Shown: positions 52,029 through 61,106, counted from the stretch's first letter. The stretch is DNA of 64,000 nt from Symbiodinium natans (GCA_905221605.1 CAJNDS010000001.1:961025-1025024), one strand, 5' to 3'. Translations and numbers: made by a program. The notes: generated from the letters alone by a model not told the origin.

Positions 52029-52581
52029 GGTTGAAAGTTCATGGTGTAGCGTCAATTTTAAAGGTTTTGGAACTCTTGGTCCCAGGGTGCAGGGTTTTAC
52101 CCTACTTTGGAGTAGACCCTGGAAAACAACAAGCCATATACTTTTTAGGTATAAGTAGCTACACTAGGAACCCAGAATCAAAAACAAGGGGTTTAGGGTT
52201 TAGGGTTTAGGGTTTAGGGTTTAGGGTTTAGGGTTTAGGGTTTAGGGTTAGTACTCCAAAACCCGGTTTAGTGTAGCTCAGGATTTAGGCTTCGCGGCTT
52301 ATGGTGTGAAGGTTGAGCCTTGCCGGGCGCTCGTCTGGGTTCAAGTTTGCGCCACAACGACGGTCCGGCTCTGAAGGGGAAGTATATCCTGAGGCCATTT
52401 TTCCTGCAACCCTCGAGTTTCGAGGGTTTGGGGTTTAGGGTTTAGGGTTTAGGGTATAGGGCTTAGGGTTTAGGGTTTAGGAGCTTGCATGGTCCCAATC
52501 AATGCCAAAGTTCAAGGCAGCCTCCGTCGCAACGACGGATCCATCACCGAGGATCGCGGCAAAAGCAGCTCCAGAGGCTGC

Positions 52582-52748
52582 GATGTCCTGCATAGGGTTT
52601 GGGGTTTGGGGTTTGGGGTTTAGGGTTTGGGGTTTAGGGTTTAGGGTTTAGGGTTTGGGGTTTAGGGTTTGGGGTTTGGGGTTTGGGGTTTGGGGTTTAG
52701 GGTTTGGGGTTTAGGGTTTAGGGTTTAGGGTGCGGTGGATGTCCTGCA
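52582..52748. repeat. Telomere-like array with 11-bp flanking direct repeats in a gene
   Basis: GATGTCCTGCA occurs at 52582-52592 and 52738-52748. The 145 bp between them are TTTGGGG and TTTAGGG units, plus GTGCGGTG at the right. In the minus-strand gene, removing 156 bp (array plus one repeat copy) joins GGC GTG CAG to GAC ATC GCA GCC, restoring the repeat consensus (KGVQDIAASGAAFAAILGDG), with GA at the intron start and AG at its end. Confidence 0.85.
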
Positions 52749-53888
52749 CGCCCTTCAGCTGATCTTGCACGGAGCTGCTGTCGCCACCACGAGCGGCGTC
52801 GCCCCAGGTTACGACACTTCCGTTTCCCAGGACCGCGGCAAAAGCATGTCGAGAGGCCTGGATGTACTGCACGCCCTTCAGGTGAGATTGCACAGAGTTG
52901 CTGTCGCCGCCATAACCCGCGTCGCCCCAGGTAACAACGGTTTCGTCAGCGAGGATCGCGGCAAAGGCACGTCCAGAAGCTTGGATGTGCTGCACGCCTG
53001 TTAGCTGAGCTTGCACAGAAGTGCTGTCGCCACCAAATTTGGCATTGCCCCAAGTCACGACAGATCCGTCGGCGAGGATCGCGGCAAATGCACATTCAGA
53101 AGCTTGGATGTGCTGCACGCCTTGAAGCTGGGCTTGCACGGAACTGCTGTCGCCACCGGAAGAAGCGGCACCCCAAGTCACCACAGATCCGTCACCAAGG
53201 ATTGCCGCAAAAGCATGCGCAGAAGCTTGGATGCGCTGGACGCGCTTCAGCTGAGCGTGAACGGAAGTGCTGTCGCCGCCACAATTGACATGGCCCCAGC
53301 TCACGACCGATCCATCATCGAGAATCGCAGCAAAAGCATGTCGAGAAGCTTGGATGTGTTGCACTCCCTGTAGCAGATGTTGCACTGACCTGCTGTCGCC
53401 ACCAGACTTGGCATGGCCCCAACTCACGACCGATCCATCTGCGAGAATCGCGGCAAAAGCACTTTCAGAAGCTTGGATGTGTTGCACGCCCTTCAGCTGC
53501 GCTTGCACTGAACTGCTGTTGCCGCCGCCAGCAGAATTGCCCCAAGTCAGTACAGACATATCAGCGAGAAGGGCGGCGAAAGCATTTCGAGAAGATTGGA
53601 TGTGCTGCACGTCCTTCAGCTGAGCTTGCACTGAACTGCTGTTGCCGCCGCCAGCAGAATGGCCCCACGTCAGTACAGACCTATCACCGAGAATGGCGGC
53701 GAAAGCAGCTCGAGAAGCTTGGATGTGCTGCACGCCCTTCAGCTGAGCTTGCACTGAACTGCTGTCGCCACCGCAAGCAGGACTGCCCCAGGTCATAACA
53801 GATCCATCACCGAGAATGGCAGCAAAAGCACCGGGGCCCGACACACCAAGTTCTGTCCACGTCGAGGCGGCGACTTGCGGAAGCCGCA

Positions 53889-53989
53889 CTTGCCTAGGTT
53901 GGCCCTTAAAGCCCTCTGAAAAAATATTCCTGAATATGATCCTCTTAAACCCCAAATAAGGGAAAATATAAAATGTCCCAAGGGCCTAC
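53889..53989 (-). mobile_element. Introner-like intron, family G (copy 2)
   Basis: Same intron as in copy 1, two bases longer, with the same CTAGGT.GGCCCTT inverted ends and GT-AG borders. It was inherited through the gene duplication and not inserted independently. Confidence 0.7.
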
Positions 53990-55216
53990 CTAGTTGCAGG
54001 AATAGGTCATCACCGCTTCGTACGTTTGCCTGCCGAAGCGTCTGTGTTGCATCCAGTACGTGGCCATCAGCACTCAACAGCCGCCCTTTGCCAACAGCCA
54101 GGGCGCACTGGGCGCTTTGGCTCAGTCTTTCCACAGTTGCATCTTCCCGAGTCTCAAGGGTTAAACCCTCTTGCCGCTGAGCAGATGCACATCAACCGAA
54201 AGTGACATGGCCGGGGAACAAGTGGCCTCAATTCCCCAGCATCATGGCGTGTGTACGGCTTGTACAAACAGACATATATACCCAAAGAGCCCTAGACCCC
54301 TTAATTAAGGAATCTTCCTAAATCCAAATAGGGATCCTTCACGTGATTTAAGGCATATTCCTAAGTCAAGGGGTAATGGGCTATTTGAAATTTTCGAAAT
54401 CTCGAAGCCACAGCAAATGACACCTTAATCATGGGGGGAAAAGTTGCTCGGTTTCTCTTTTTCGTTTAGGGTTATGTGCGGTTGATCTGACCGTTCCTTC
54501 CTGCCTGGCTTTCAACAAAACATGTTATAACCAGGAACCAGAAAACCGCTAAAATCAATATGCTTGAGCTCGAGAAGAGCGAGCAGGCACGCAAGCTTCT
54601 TTGACAGGGTGTGGGGTTTAGGGTGTCCTTAACCCTGTATACCCCTACAGTAAGCAAGTGTGGTTCCAAAGTTCCAACCGCTCCCACCCCTCCTCCCCCC
54701 TTGCCACCCCCCAAAAACCCAAAAAAATGACAAAGGCGATTGAGGGTTTGGGAAAGAGGCCCTTACAAGGCCTAGGCATGGGCAGTCTCATACCATCTCG
54801 CAACAAAAACCGAACAAGTCCAACGCCAAGTGGTGACGTGCTTGTGGTGCAAGGTATCAGCGTCTAAGTCCCATCGGCTGTTGGTTAGTTTCCAGGGTTC
54901 AGGAACTAGGGTTTAGAGTCTAAAGCGCCTGTAGAGGTTTCGGAACTATAGGGGTAAGGGTTCGGGATTAAAGGGTTTACGTCCGGAGTGCAGGGTTTCG
55001 TGTGTACAGTAAAACCACTGTATAAGAAACCATTGTATAAGAAACTAAGACCCTAGATCCAGGGAGCTTGGGCGATTTGCGGTTGCCTTTTAGCTAAGAA
55101 ACCTAGGGTACCCTAGTGTTGGGGTGCTACTTTCTTTAAATCGCGTCTACAAAGCTCTCCACAAAACAACTTTGCGGGAAACATTGGGGCCCAGTCCAAT
55201 GCTGCAAGTCACTGCA

Positions 55217-55460
55217 AGAGGTTTTCAGCCCTGAAAAGCTCTAAAACGTGACTCCCCCGCGCCCCTGGCCTGACCCTACCCCGAAAGCGCGGGAGTCACA
55301 TTCTAGAGGTTTTCAGCCCTGAAAAGCTCTAAAACGTGACTCCCCCGCGCCTCTGGCCTGACCCTACCCCAAAAACGCGCGGGAGTCACATTCTAGAGGT
55401 TTTCAGCCCTGAAAAGCTCTAAAACGTGACTCCCCGCGCCTCTGGCCTGACCCTACCCCA
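55217..55460. repeat. Tandem repeat, 88-90 bp unit, 2.7 copies
   Basis: Units start at 55217, 55305 and 55395 (AGAGGTTTTCAGCCCTGAAA). Each holds two palindromic segments, TTTTCAGCCCTGAAAA and GTGACTCCC...GGGAGTCAC, so the transcript or single strand would form hairpins. Copies 1-2 are nearly identical. Confidence 0.85.
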
Positions 55461-55528
55461 AAAATTTGGATCCCGCGGGATCCGCTTCTGAAGGGGTGAC
55501 CCCCCCCCCCCCCCACGGTACCTGGAAC

Positions 55529-55615
55529 ATGGGTTTGGTCTAGTGGTATAGCGTACTCCCTTCAGAAACGAATTAAGAAACCAAGACTACCCTAGTTCAA
55601 ATCCTCCTGGCTACA
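55529..55615 (+). other. tRNA-like segment (A and B box), possible SINE head
   Basis: TGGTCTAGTGG (55536-55546) matches the internal A box of tRNA genes and AGTTCAAATCC (55594-55604) the B box. The acceptor and T stems do not pair, so this is not a functional tRNA. A decayed tRNA or a tRNA-derived SINE head inside the TIR element is likely. Confidence 0.4.
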
Positions 55616-55887
55616 TAGGTGAATGTAAATTTAGAGACTTAGGGTACCCTAGTGCCGGCAAACCATTTTCTTATACAACGTTTGTGCTGTAGTTAGGGTG
55701 TTAAAATATAAAATTCAGCTGAGCCCCCGGGCGCTCGTCTAGGTTCAAGTTTGCACCATAGCTGCGGTCCTGCTCTGACGCGACGCGGTGGAGGGTTTAG
55801 GGTTTAGGGTTTAGGTTTAGGGTTTAGGGTTTAGGGCTTAGGGCTTAGGGCTTAGGGTTTAGGGTTTAGGGTTTAGGGTGGGAGCAG

Positions 55888-55950
55888 CTCGTGGACTCAT
55901 CCAAAGGCACCCGCTCCACCCTGGGGCTTTGGGAAGTTTCAGGTTCCTGA
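55888..55950 (+). CDS. Candidate terminal exon
   Basis: Acceptor GGGAGCAG after a TTTAGGG array, then LVDSSKGTRSTLGLWEVSGS and TGA. A family G element begins almost at once (55955). If the element is an intron the exon may end before the TGA. Confidence 0.4.
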   Translation, partial: LVDSSKGTRSTLGLWEVSGS

Positions 55951-55954
55951 AGTT

Positions 55955-56070
55955 GACCCTTTAAAACCCAATAAGGGACCTAAACCCTAAACCCTAAACC
56001 CTAAACCCTCAACCCTAAACCCTTCAAAGCCCAATAAGGGGAAATATCTCATGTCCCAAGAGCCTAACTC
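55955..56070 (-). mobile_element. Family G element split by a CCCTAAA array
   Basis: The minus orientation matches the RCC1 gene introns (TTGGGACATGAGATATTTCC, CCTTATTGGG, AAAGGGTCAAC). CCCAATAAGGG occurs at 55967-55977 and again at 56030-56040. The 52 bp between are CCCTAAA units. So an 11-bp direct repeat flanks the array, as at 52.6 kb. Confidence 0.7.
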
Positions 56071-56291
56071 GTCTACCGCCTAGCCCCATGAAAAAAGGGT
56101 GCCGTTTTGGGTTTTACGGGGATGATAAGGGAACCCCAACCCCAAAAACAGGAACTAAGGGCCTACTCCGGGTCCTAGCCCTAAACCCTAAACCCTAAAC
56201 CCCAAACCCCAAACCCCAAACCCCAAACCCCAAACCCCAAACCCCAAACCCCAAACCCTAAACCCTAAACCCTAAACCTAGGAAGGCTTAG

Positions 56292-56373
56292 GTTCTATGG
56301 CAGTGCTTTCTCAAAGCTGCAGCTCTTCGGGACACACTGTAGACATGGATGGGCCTTGGGCTTGAAATGTTAG
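56292..56373 (+). CDS. Candidate terminal exon
   Basis: After GGCTTAG the frame encodes FYGSAFSKLQLFGTHCRHGW, ALGLKC and TAG. CCCCAAA/CCCTAAA on the left, TTTAGGG on the right. Protein-like but short. Confidence 0.4.
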
Positions 56374-56586
56374 GTCAGGAGGAGGGGTTTAGGGTTTAGG
56401 GTTTAGGGTTTAGGGTTTAGGGTTTAGGGTTTAGGGTTTAGGGTTTAGGGTTTAGGGTTTAGGGTTTAGGGTGCAAGAAACCTACGCCCTAAACTCTTAG
56501 ACCCTAAACCCCAAGCCCCGCTACACCCTAAACCCGAGACCCTCCCCAAACTCTGACTACCCACAACTTTCCAAACCCTGATCTTT

Positions 56587-56760
56587 GGGTAGCAACATGA
56601 CCCCTTAGTTTGGGCCGTAAACCCTAAACCCTAAACCCCTAAACCCTAAACCCTAAACCCTAAACCCTATACCTTACTTATACAACCCACGGGCCCATAC
56701 ATCAACACCCTTGAAAGGAGCGAAGGAAAGCTCCCTAGATTGCAACAAGGGTCAGCATAA
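56587..56760. mobile_element. Family D element split by a CCCTAAA array
   Basis: GGGTAGCAACATGACCCCTT and then, after a CCCTAAA array (56617-56669), TTATACAACCCACGGGCCCA. These match successive parts of the uninterrupted relatives at 58619-58755 and 23630-23755 (GGGTAGCTACATGGTC...GGGTCCATACTTCAGAACCC). Confidence 0.55.
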
Positions 56761-56846
56761 GGGTCGACATCTGATTTAGGGAAGATTCCCTAAACCCTAA
56801 ACCCTAAACCCTAAACCCTAAACCCTAAACCCTAAACCCCCCACAC

Positions 56847-56922
56847 CCTGCACCGAAGCCTTGAACCCGAAGTCCCCCCGGACATCCTCCGCACGATGGC
56901 GCATGGCCTGCCATTCCTTCAC
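56847..56922 (-). CDS. Candidate exon, strongly helical
   Basis: From CCGGAAG to donor GCAGG/GTGTGG. Encodes VKEWQAMRHRAEDVRGDFGF then KASVQ. The coding-strand acceptor follows a CCCTAAA array. The high Arg/Glu heptad-like content suggests a coiled region. Same strand as 57231-57369. Confidence 0.5.
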
Positions 56923-57230
56923 CTTCCGGAGGGTTTAGGGTTGAGGTTTTAGGGTTTAGGGCTTGGGGTTTGAGGTTTGGGGTTTAGGGTTTAGGGTTTG
57001 GGGTGTAGGGTTTGGGTGTTAGGGCTTAGGGTTTGGGGGCTGGGGTCTGGGTTTTCCTAACCCTAAAGCTTGAGGTTTGGGGTTTAGGCTAGACCCTACA
57101 ACCTAAACCCTAAACCCTCAACCCTCCACCCTGCACAGCGATCCTAAACTCTGAAGCTCAAAAGGGTTTAGGGTTTAGGGTTTAGGGTTTGGGGTTTAGG
57201 GTTTAGGGTTTAGGGACACTCCCCTCACAC

Positions 57231-57369
57231 CTGGCACACGAAGCGCACGAAGGATTCGAAGTCCAAGGTCGGCCTTGGTTTCGGGTGTAGGGTTTGGGGT
57301 TTAGGGTGTTTAGGGCTTGGGTTTAGTGGGCCAAGAGGCGGCTGGAAGCCGAACTCGTTGACTTCATTC
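57231..57369 (-). CDS. Two small exon candidates, EF-hand-like
   Basis: 57369-57325 (acceptor CGCCCAG) encodes NEVNEFGFQPPLGP. 57273-57231 (acceptor ACCAAG, donor GCCAG/GTGTGA) encodes PTLDFESFVRFVCQ. LDFESFVRF resembles the end of an EF-hand loop and exiting helix, with Ser where the loop's last Glu is usual, so calcium binding is doubtful. The 3' border of the first piece is unclear (a GC donor after GAGTTCG is possible). Confidence 0.4.
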
Positions 57370-57559
57370 CTGGGCGGGGCAGCAGGGCGGGGGGGGGGGG
57401 GGGGAGGGTTTTAGGATTTAAGGTTTAAGGTTTACCGGCTTAGGTCCCCGTGGCTGGGGGTGTGGGGCTGTTAAGGGTTTCAGGCCTGAGAGGGCTTTTG
57501 GACTGTAAGTCGAGAGTGTAGGCGTGGGGTGTAGGGTTTAGGGTTTAGGGTTTCGGGTC

Positions 57560-57655
57560 TAGGGTTTTAGGGTTTTAGGGTTTTAGGGTTTTAGGGTTTT
57601 AGGGTTTTAGGGTTTTAGGGTTTTAGGGTTTAGGGTTTAGGGTTTAGGGTTTAGG
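57560..57655. repeat. TTTTAGGG octamer block within a TTTAGGG array
   Basis: Eight or so octamer units are followed by heptamers; mirror image of the CCCTAAAA block at 29632-29735. Confidence 0.9.
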
Positions 57656-57747
57656 GTTTGGGCGTGGTAGTTGTGCTTTTGTTTGGGTCTTAGGACTGTC
57701 GGTGTTAGGGCTGGGATCTGGAGGCAATCCTCCAGCCTGGCAAAGAC

Positions 57748-57784
57748 CGAATCCGGACTTGCGTGCGCCGTCCTTGATCATGTC
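57748..57784 (-). CDS. Candidate micro-exon
   Basis: Acceptor GGCTGCAG, donor TTCG/GTCTTT. Encodes DMIKDGARKSGF. The frame also continues past the GT (GLCQAGGLPPDP). Minus strand, upstream of 57369 and possibly the same gene. Confidence 0.35.
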
Positions 57785-58004
57785 CTGCAGCCGCCCTAAA
57801 CCCTAAACCCTCAACTCTAAACCCTAAACCCTAAACCCTCAACCCTAAACCCTACACCCTAAACCCTAAACCCTCAACCCTCAACCCTAAACCCTCAACC
57901 CTAAACCCTCAACCCTAAATCCTAAATCCTAAACCTAGCAGCCGCCGGGCAATCCAACCAGGCGCACTCTCCCAAAAAGAGTCCCAATTTCCCCCGAGGC
58001 AACC

Positions 58005-58338
58005 GGGCCCAGTAGCCACCGTTAATAAAAATGAGGCACCCTTTTATGGGTTGTCATTGAGATGTTCTCCCTTCTACTAACAGTCCTTAATATGGATGAT
58101 CATAATAGGGGCCCAAAAAACCACATAAACGTAAGGATCCTACAAGCAGGGTTTTTGGGAATCCCCCATATAGGGGCCCTTATACCAAAATAGTAGGATC
58201 CTTATGTTTATGTGGTTTTTTGGGCCCTTACATAAGGGGTCCTATAATCCCTATATTAAGGGCTGCAAGCATAAGGAGGTAGTTGGTTTACTTTATAAAG
58301 GAACCGAGAACCAACAAAACGGGCAAAAGGGCACCACT
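58005..58338. mobile_element. Family B element containing a second hairpin element
   Basis: GGGCCCAGTAGCCACC..GGCACCCTTTTATGGG at the left and AAAAGGGCACCACTGGGCCACCC at the right match family B. In between lies an unrelated inverted-repeat element: 35-bp arms at 58109-58143 and 58193-58227 (GGGCCCAAAAAACCACATAA..), 34 of 35 matching. Confidence 0.7.
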
Positions 58339-58618
58339 GGGCCACCCTAAACCCTAAACCCTAAACCCTAAACCCTAAACCCTAAACCCTGAACCCTAAA
58401 CCCTAGGGTTTAGGGTTTAGGGTTTAGGGTTTAGGGTTTAGGGGCTTGGGTTGCGCCCAAAACCCGAAGCTCCCAGCCGCCAAGATGCAGCAACTCGAAG
58501 ATCTTGGCCTCTTGGGCTACAGGTTTGGGGGTTTGGGCTGGTTTCAGGGGCCTCTTGGGTTCAGGGTTTAGGGTTTAGGGTTTAGGGTTTAGGGTTTAGG
58601 GATAGAACTGGGTTCTTG

Positions 58619-58755
58619 AGGGTAGCTACGTGGTCCCTTACTGGTGTGGTCCCTCAACTGGGGGCCCCTTATAGACCCCTTGTATACCCTCTAAAAACCA
58701 CGGGCCTATACTTCAGAACCGTTAAAGAAGGTAAGGGACCGTTTTGAGGGAATCT
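58619..58755. mobile_element. MITE-like element, family D
   Basis: GGTAGCTACGTGGTCCCTTA at the left and AAGGTAAGGGACCGTTTT at the right form imperfect inverted ends. The interior has CCTTATAGACCCCTTGTATA and GGGCCTATACTTCAGAACC. Relatives: 14446-14530, 20160-20300, 23630-23755, 61690-61799. Confidence 0.6.
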
Positions 58756-58866
58756 AACCCTAAACCCTAAAAACCCTAAACCCTAAACCCTAAACCCTAA
58801 ACCCTAAACCCTAAACCCTAAACCCTAAACCCTAAACCCTAAACCCTAAACCCTAAACCCTAAACC
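58756..58866. repeat. CCCTAAA array
   Basis: About fifteen clean CCCTAAA units (one CCCTAAAAA) immediately after the right end of the family D element. Confidence 0.95.
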
Positions 58867-59039
58867 CTCCCTTAAGCTTAAGGGACCACGTAACAATGTA
58901 TCTAGCCCATAGAGCGTGAGGGTCAACCGTAGACTACAGCACCCCTAAGTGCCCCCAATCGTGGTTTGGGGCTGCGTTCCTTGCAAGGTTTAGGGTTTAG
59001 GGTTTAGGGTTTAGGGTTTAAGGCTTAGAAAGGCTTAGG

Positions 59040-59139
59040 GTCAATGTTGACAATGGACTCCCAGAGGTGTCGAGGGGGCCAAAACTATCTTCCCAAAAAG
59101 AACTTCGCGTAGCTTGCCAACTCTGCGACACCTCCCCTA
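59040..59139 (+). CDS. Candidate exon
   Basis: VNVDNGLPEVSRGPKLSSQK then ELRVACQLCDTSP, from GGCTTAG to a CCCTAAA array. Convincing composition. Array polarity is reversed compared with most exon islands (TTTAGGG left, CCCTAAA right). The next plus exon starts at 59193. Confidence 0.45.
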
Positions 59140-59192
59140 AACCCTAAACCCTAAACCCTACACCCGAAAACCCTAAACCCCCCCTAAGCCAG

Positions 59193-59391
59193 GACGGGCT
59201 ATTGTACCCTATAACCTCCGAACTAAGGCCCTTTATAGGGTTGATGATGAGCATTCTCGGGCCTAATAGCCCAGCCTTGCTCGTTGAGGAAGACGTACTT
59301 TTCTCTCGACCCAGCAAGCTCTTAGGAGCCTTCGCGTCTACGTCGAAGCAGCTGGCCGTGGTATCTGCTGAGGCTTTTAGAGCTGCCTTGG
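59193..59391 (+). CDS. Candidate exon, 66 codons
   Basis: Acceptor CTAAGCCAG in phase 0; donor TTGG/GTTTAG, so the donor is the edge of a TTTAGGG array. Encodes DGLLYPITSELRPFIGLMMS, ILGPNSPALLVEEDVLFSRP and LLGAFASTSKQLAVVSAEAF. The longest convincing exon outside the two repeat-protein loci. Hydrophobic N-terminal half; no family recognised. Confidence 0.55.
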
Positions 59392-59399
59392 GTTTAGGG

Positions 59400-61060
59400 T
59401 TTAGGGTTTAGGGTTTAGGGTTTAGGGTTTAGGGTTTAGGGATACCCTAGACCCTTAACCCTAGAAGTGATCTGAAGCCAAAAGCATGTACAGAACAAGC
59501 GGAGATTGGGTTTTAAGGGCTAGGGCATACTCAGGGGCTTAGGCCTAGGGTTTAGGGTTTAGGGTTTAGGGTTTAGGGTTTAGGGTTTAGGGTTTAGGGT
59601 TTAGGGTTTAGGGTTAGGATTTAGGGTTTAGGGTTTAGGGTTTAGGGTTTAGGGTTTAGGGTTTAGGGTTTAGGGTTTAGGGTTTAGGGTTTAGGGATTT
59701 AACGTTCAGGGCTTCCTTAGGGTTTAGTGTTTATCAACTTGGTGGGAAGCAGGGCTTGGGAGTGAAGGCTAGGGTTTCAGGGTTTTCGGGCTTGGGGTTT
59801 TGGGTTTAGGGTTTAGGGTTTTAGGGATTTGAGTTTAGGGTTGGGGTTAGGGTTTAGGGTTACTCACTCCTTACAACTCCATTTGTAGCTACATGGCCCC
59901 TGCGCACCCATGAACCTCACAGTAGGCCCTGACCCTAGCCCCTAAAAGGGTTCAGGGTTTAGGGTCAACTCGCTCCTTACAAGTCCGTTTATAGCTCCCT
60001 TGGTTCTAACTAGCTGAACCCTGTGGCCTGATCCTCGCGCTGGCGCGGTCCTAGCTGTAGCTCCTTTGCAAGGGCTCCGGAGTTCGGGTTTAGAGAAATA
60101 TGTGTCAGGGTTTGGGGGTTTGGGGTGTGCACCGTGATATGTTCTACCTTTATGGGATACTTAAGTAATGAACCCTGGTTTAGGGTTTAGGGTTTAGGGT
60201 TTAGGGGTTAGGGTTTAGGGTTTAGGGTTTAGGGTTTAGGGGGCTAGGTAGGTGGAATTGTACCAGGGCCTCAGAAGGGAATACTTCTTGGCATTTATTC
60301 CGATCCCTAAACCCTAAACCCTAAACCCTAAACCCTAAACCCTAAACCCTGATTATACCGTATACCCAGTCAAGGGCTCATGTAGGGCACCTAGTTCCCT
60401 GCTCTCTGTGTGCCGTGCGACTTGAGAGCTTTACAGTAAACCCTAAACCCTAAACCCTAAACCCTAAACCCTAAACCCTAAACCCTAAACCCTAAACCCT
60501 GAACCCCCCTAAATCATATGATCATAAGGGCACCCTCTTTGGGGTTTGGCTATGCAATGTAGGGGAACCAAGAACCAAAAACCAAAAACCCTAAACCCTA
60601 AACCCTAAACCCAAGGGCACCACTGGGCTAGCAAGAGAGAAAGAAGCAGCCTGACTCAACCTAAGGTCCATTTGTAGTACTGCTTTGGAATCGGGTGCCT
60701 AAAGACCACACTAAATAGGGTTTTTGGGGTACCTAACCCTAAACCCTAAACCCTAAACCCTAAACCCGAATTCCATAAAAGCACTACAGATGCACCCTCT
60801 GGGTTTCAACCTGAAAGGATCAGGTGCTGGCATATCCTTTAGCCATACCGGGCTCCCCCCACACTATTAGGGAGTTTAGGGTTTAGGGTTTAGGGTTTCG
60901 GGTTTAGGGTTTAGGGGGTTCCTATTCTTCTGCAAGGGGGACAGTGAACGAATACTCCCATGTGGTACCCGATTTAGGGCTTATGGGGTTTGGGCCTGCA
61001 GACAGGCTTCTGCGGAGTCACCCTAAATCCAAAACCTTCAACCTTAGATCCCCAACCTCG
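59400..61060. other. Array-dominated region, no gene called
   Basis: Long TTTAGGG arrays (59402-59437, 59547-59697, 60178-60240), CCCTAAA arrays (60307-60350, 60436-60500), two diverged copies of CTCACTCCTTACAACTCC (59868 and 59968), a family B element (60510-60635) and unique islands without a convincing frame. Confidence 0.5.
60510..60635. mobile_element. Family B element with an internal CCCTAAA array
   Basis: CATATGATCATAAGGGCACC..TTTGGGGTTTGG..GGGGAACCAAGAACC at the left, CCCTAAA units (about 60587-60612), then AAGGGCACCACTGGGCTAGC at the right. The array is at the same internal position as in the copies at 23772 and 25945. Confidence 0.65.
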
Positions 61061-61106
61061 ACCGATTTGCTGCTTACTAAGGGATACCCCAACTGCCTTT
61101 AAACAC

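Larger units (their letters stand above)
52477..54208 (-). pseudogene. Ubiquitin-like/RCC1-like repeat gene, copy 2, broken in exon 1
   Basis: Exon 1 is 54208-53990, exon 2 is 53888-52744 and exon 3 is 52587-52477. Exons 2 and 3 carry ten units like copy 1 and end LNFGIDWDHASS and a TAA at the edge of an array. Intron 1 is a family G element (53889-53989). Intron 2 is a telomere-like array with GA-AG ends (52588-52743). Exon 1 differs from copy 1 at codon 16, where TTTCTC is replaced by TTTAACCC. That gives an in-frame TAA (54161-54163) and a 2-base shift. So as written the ubiquitin-like part is not joined to the repeats. The repeats themselves show no stops, so the break is recent or an alternative start is used. 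Confidence 0.7.
55017..55689. mobile_element. TIR element with TA flanks, pogo/mariner-like
   Basis: Left end CAGTAAAACCACTGTATAAG and right end (complement) CAGCACAAACGTTGTATAAG are inverted repeats, with TA immediately outside each (55015-55016 and 55690-55691). TA target duplications and CAGT..AACC..TATAAG ends are typical of the Tc1/mariner-pogo group. No transposase frame is inside, so it is non-autonomous. It contains a tandem repeat (55217-55460) and a tRNA-like segment (55529-55615). TAGGGTACCCTAGTG occurs near both ends. Confidence 0.6.

Noticed and set aside
52735-53623. Long plus-strand ORFs opposite the RCC1-like genes (also 49575-50569 and 7191-8318)
   Set aside because: They are antisense shadows of tandem-repeat genes: each repeats with the period of the minus-strand protein unit and has no own splice or family signal.
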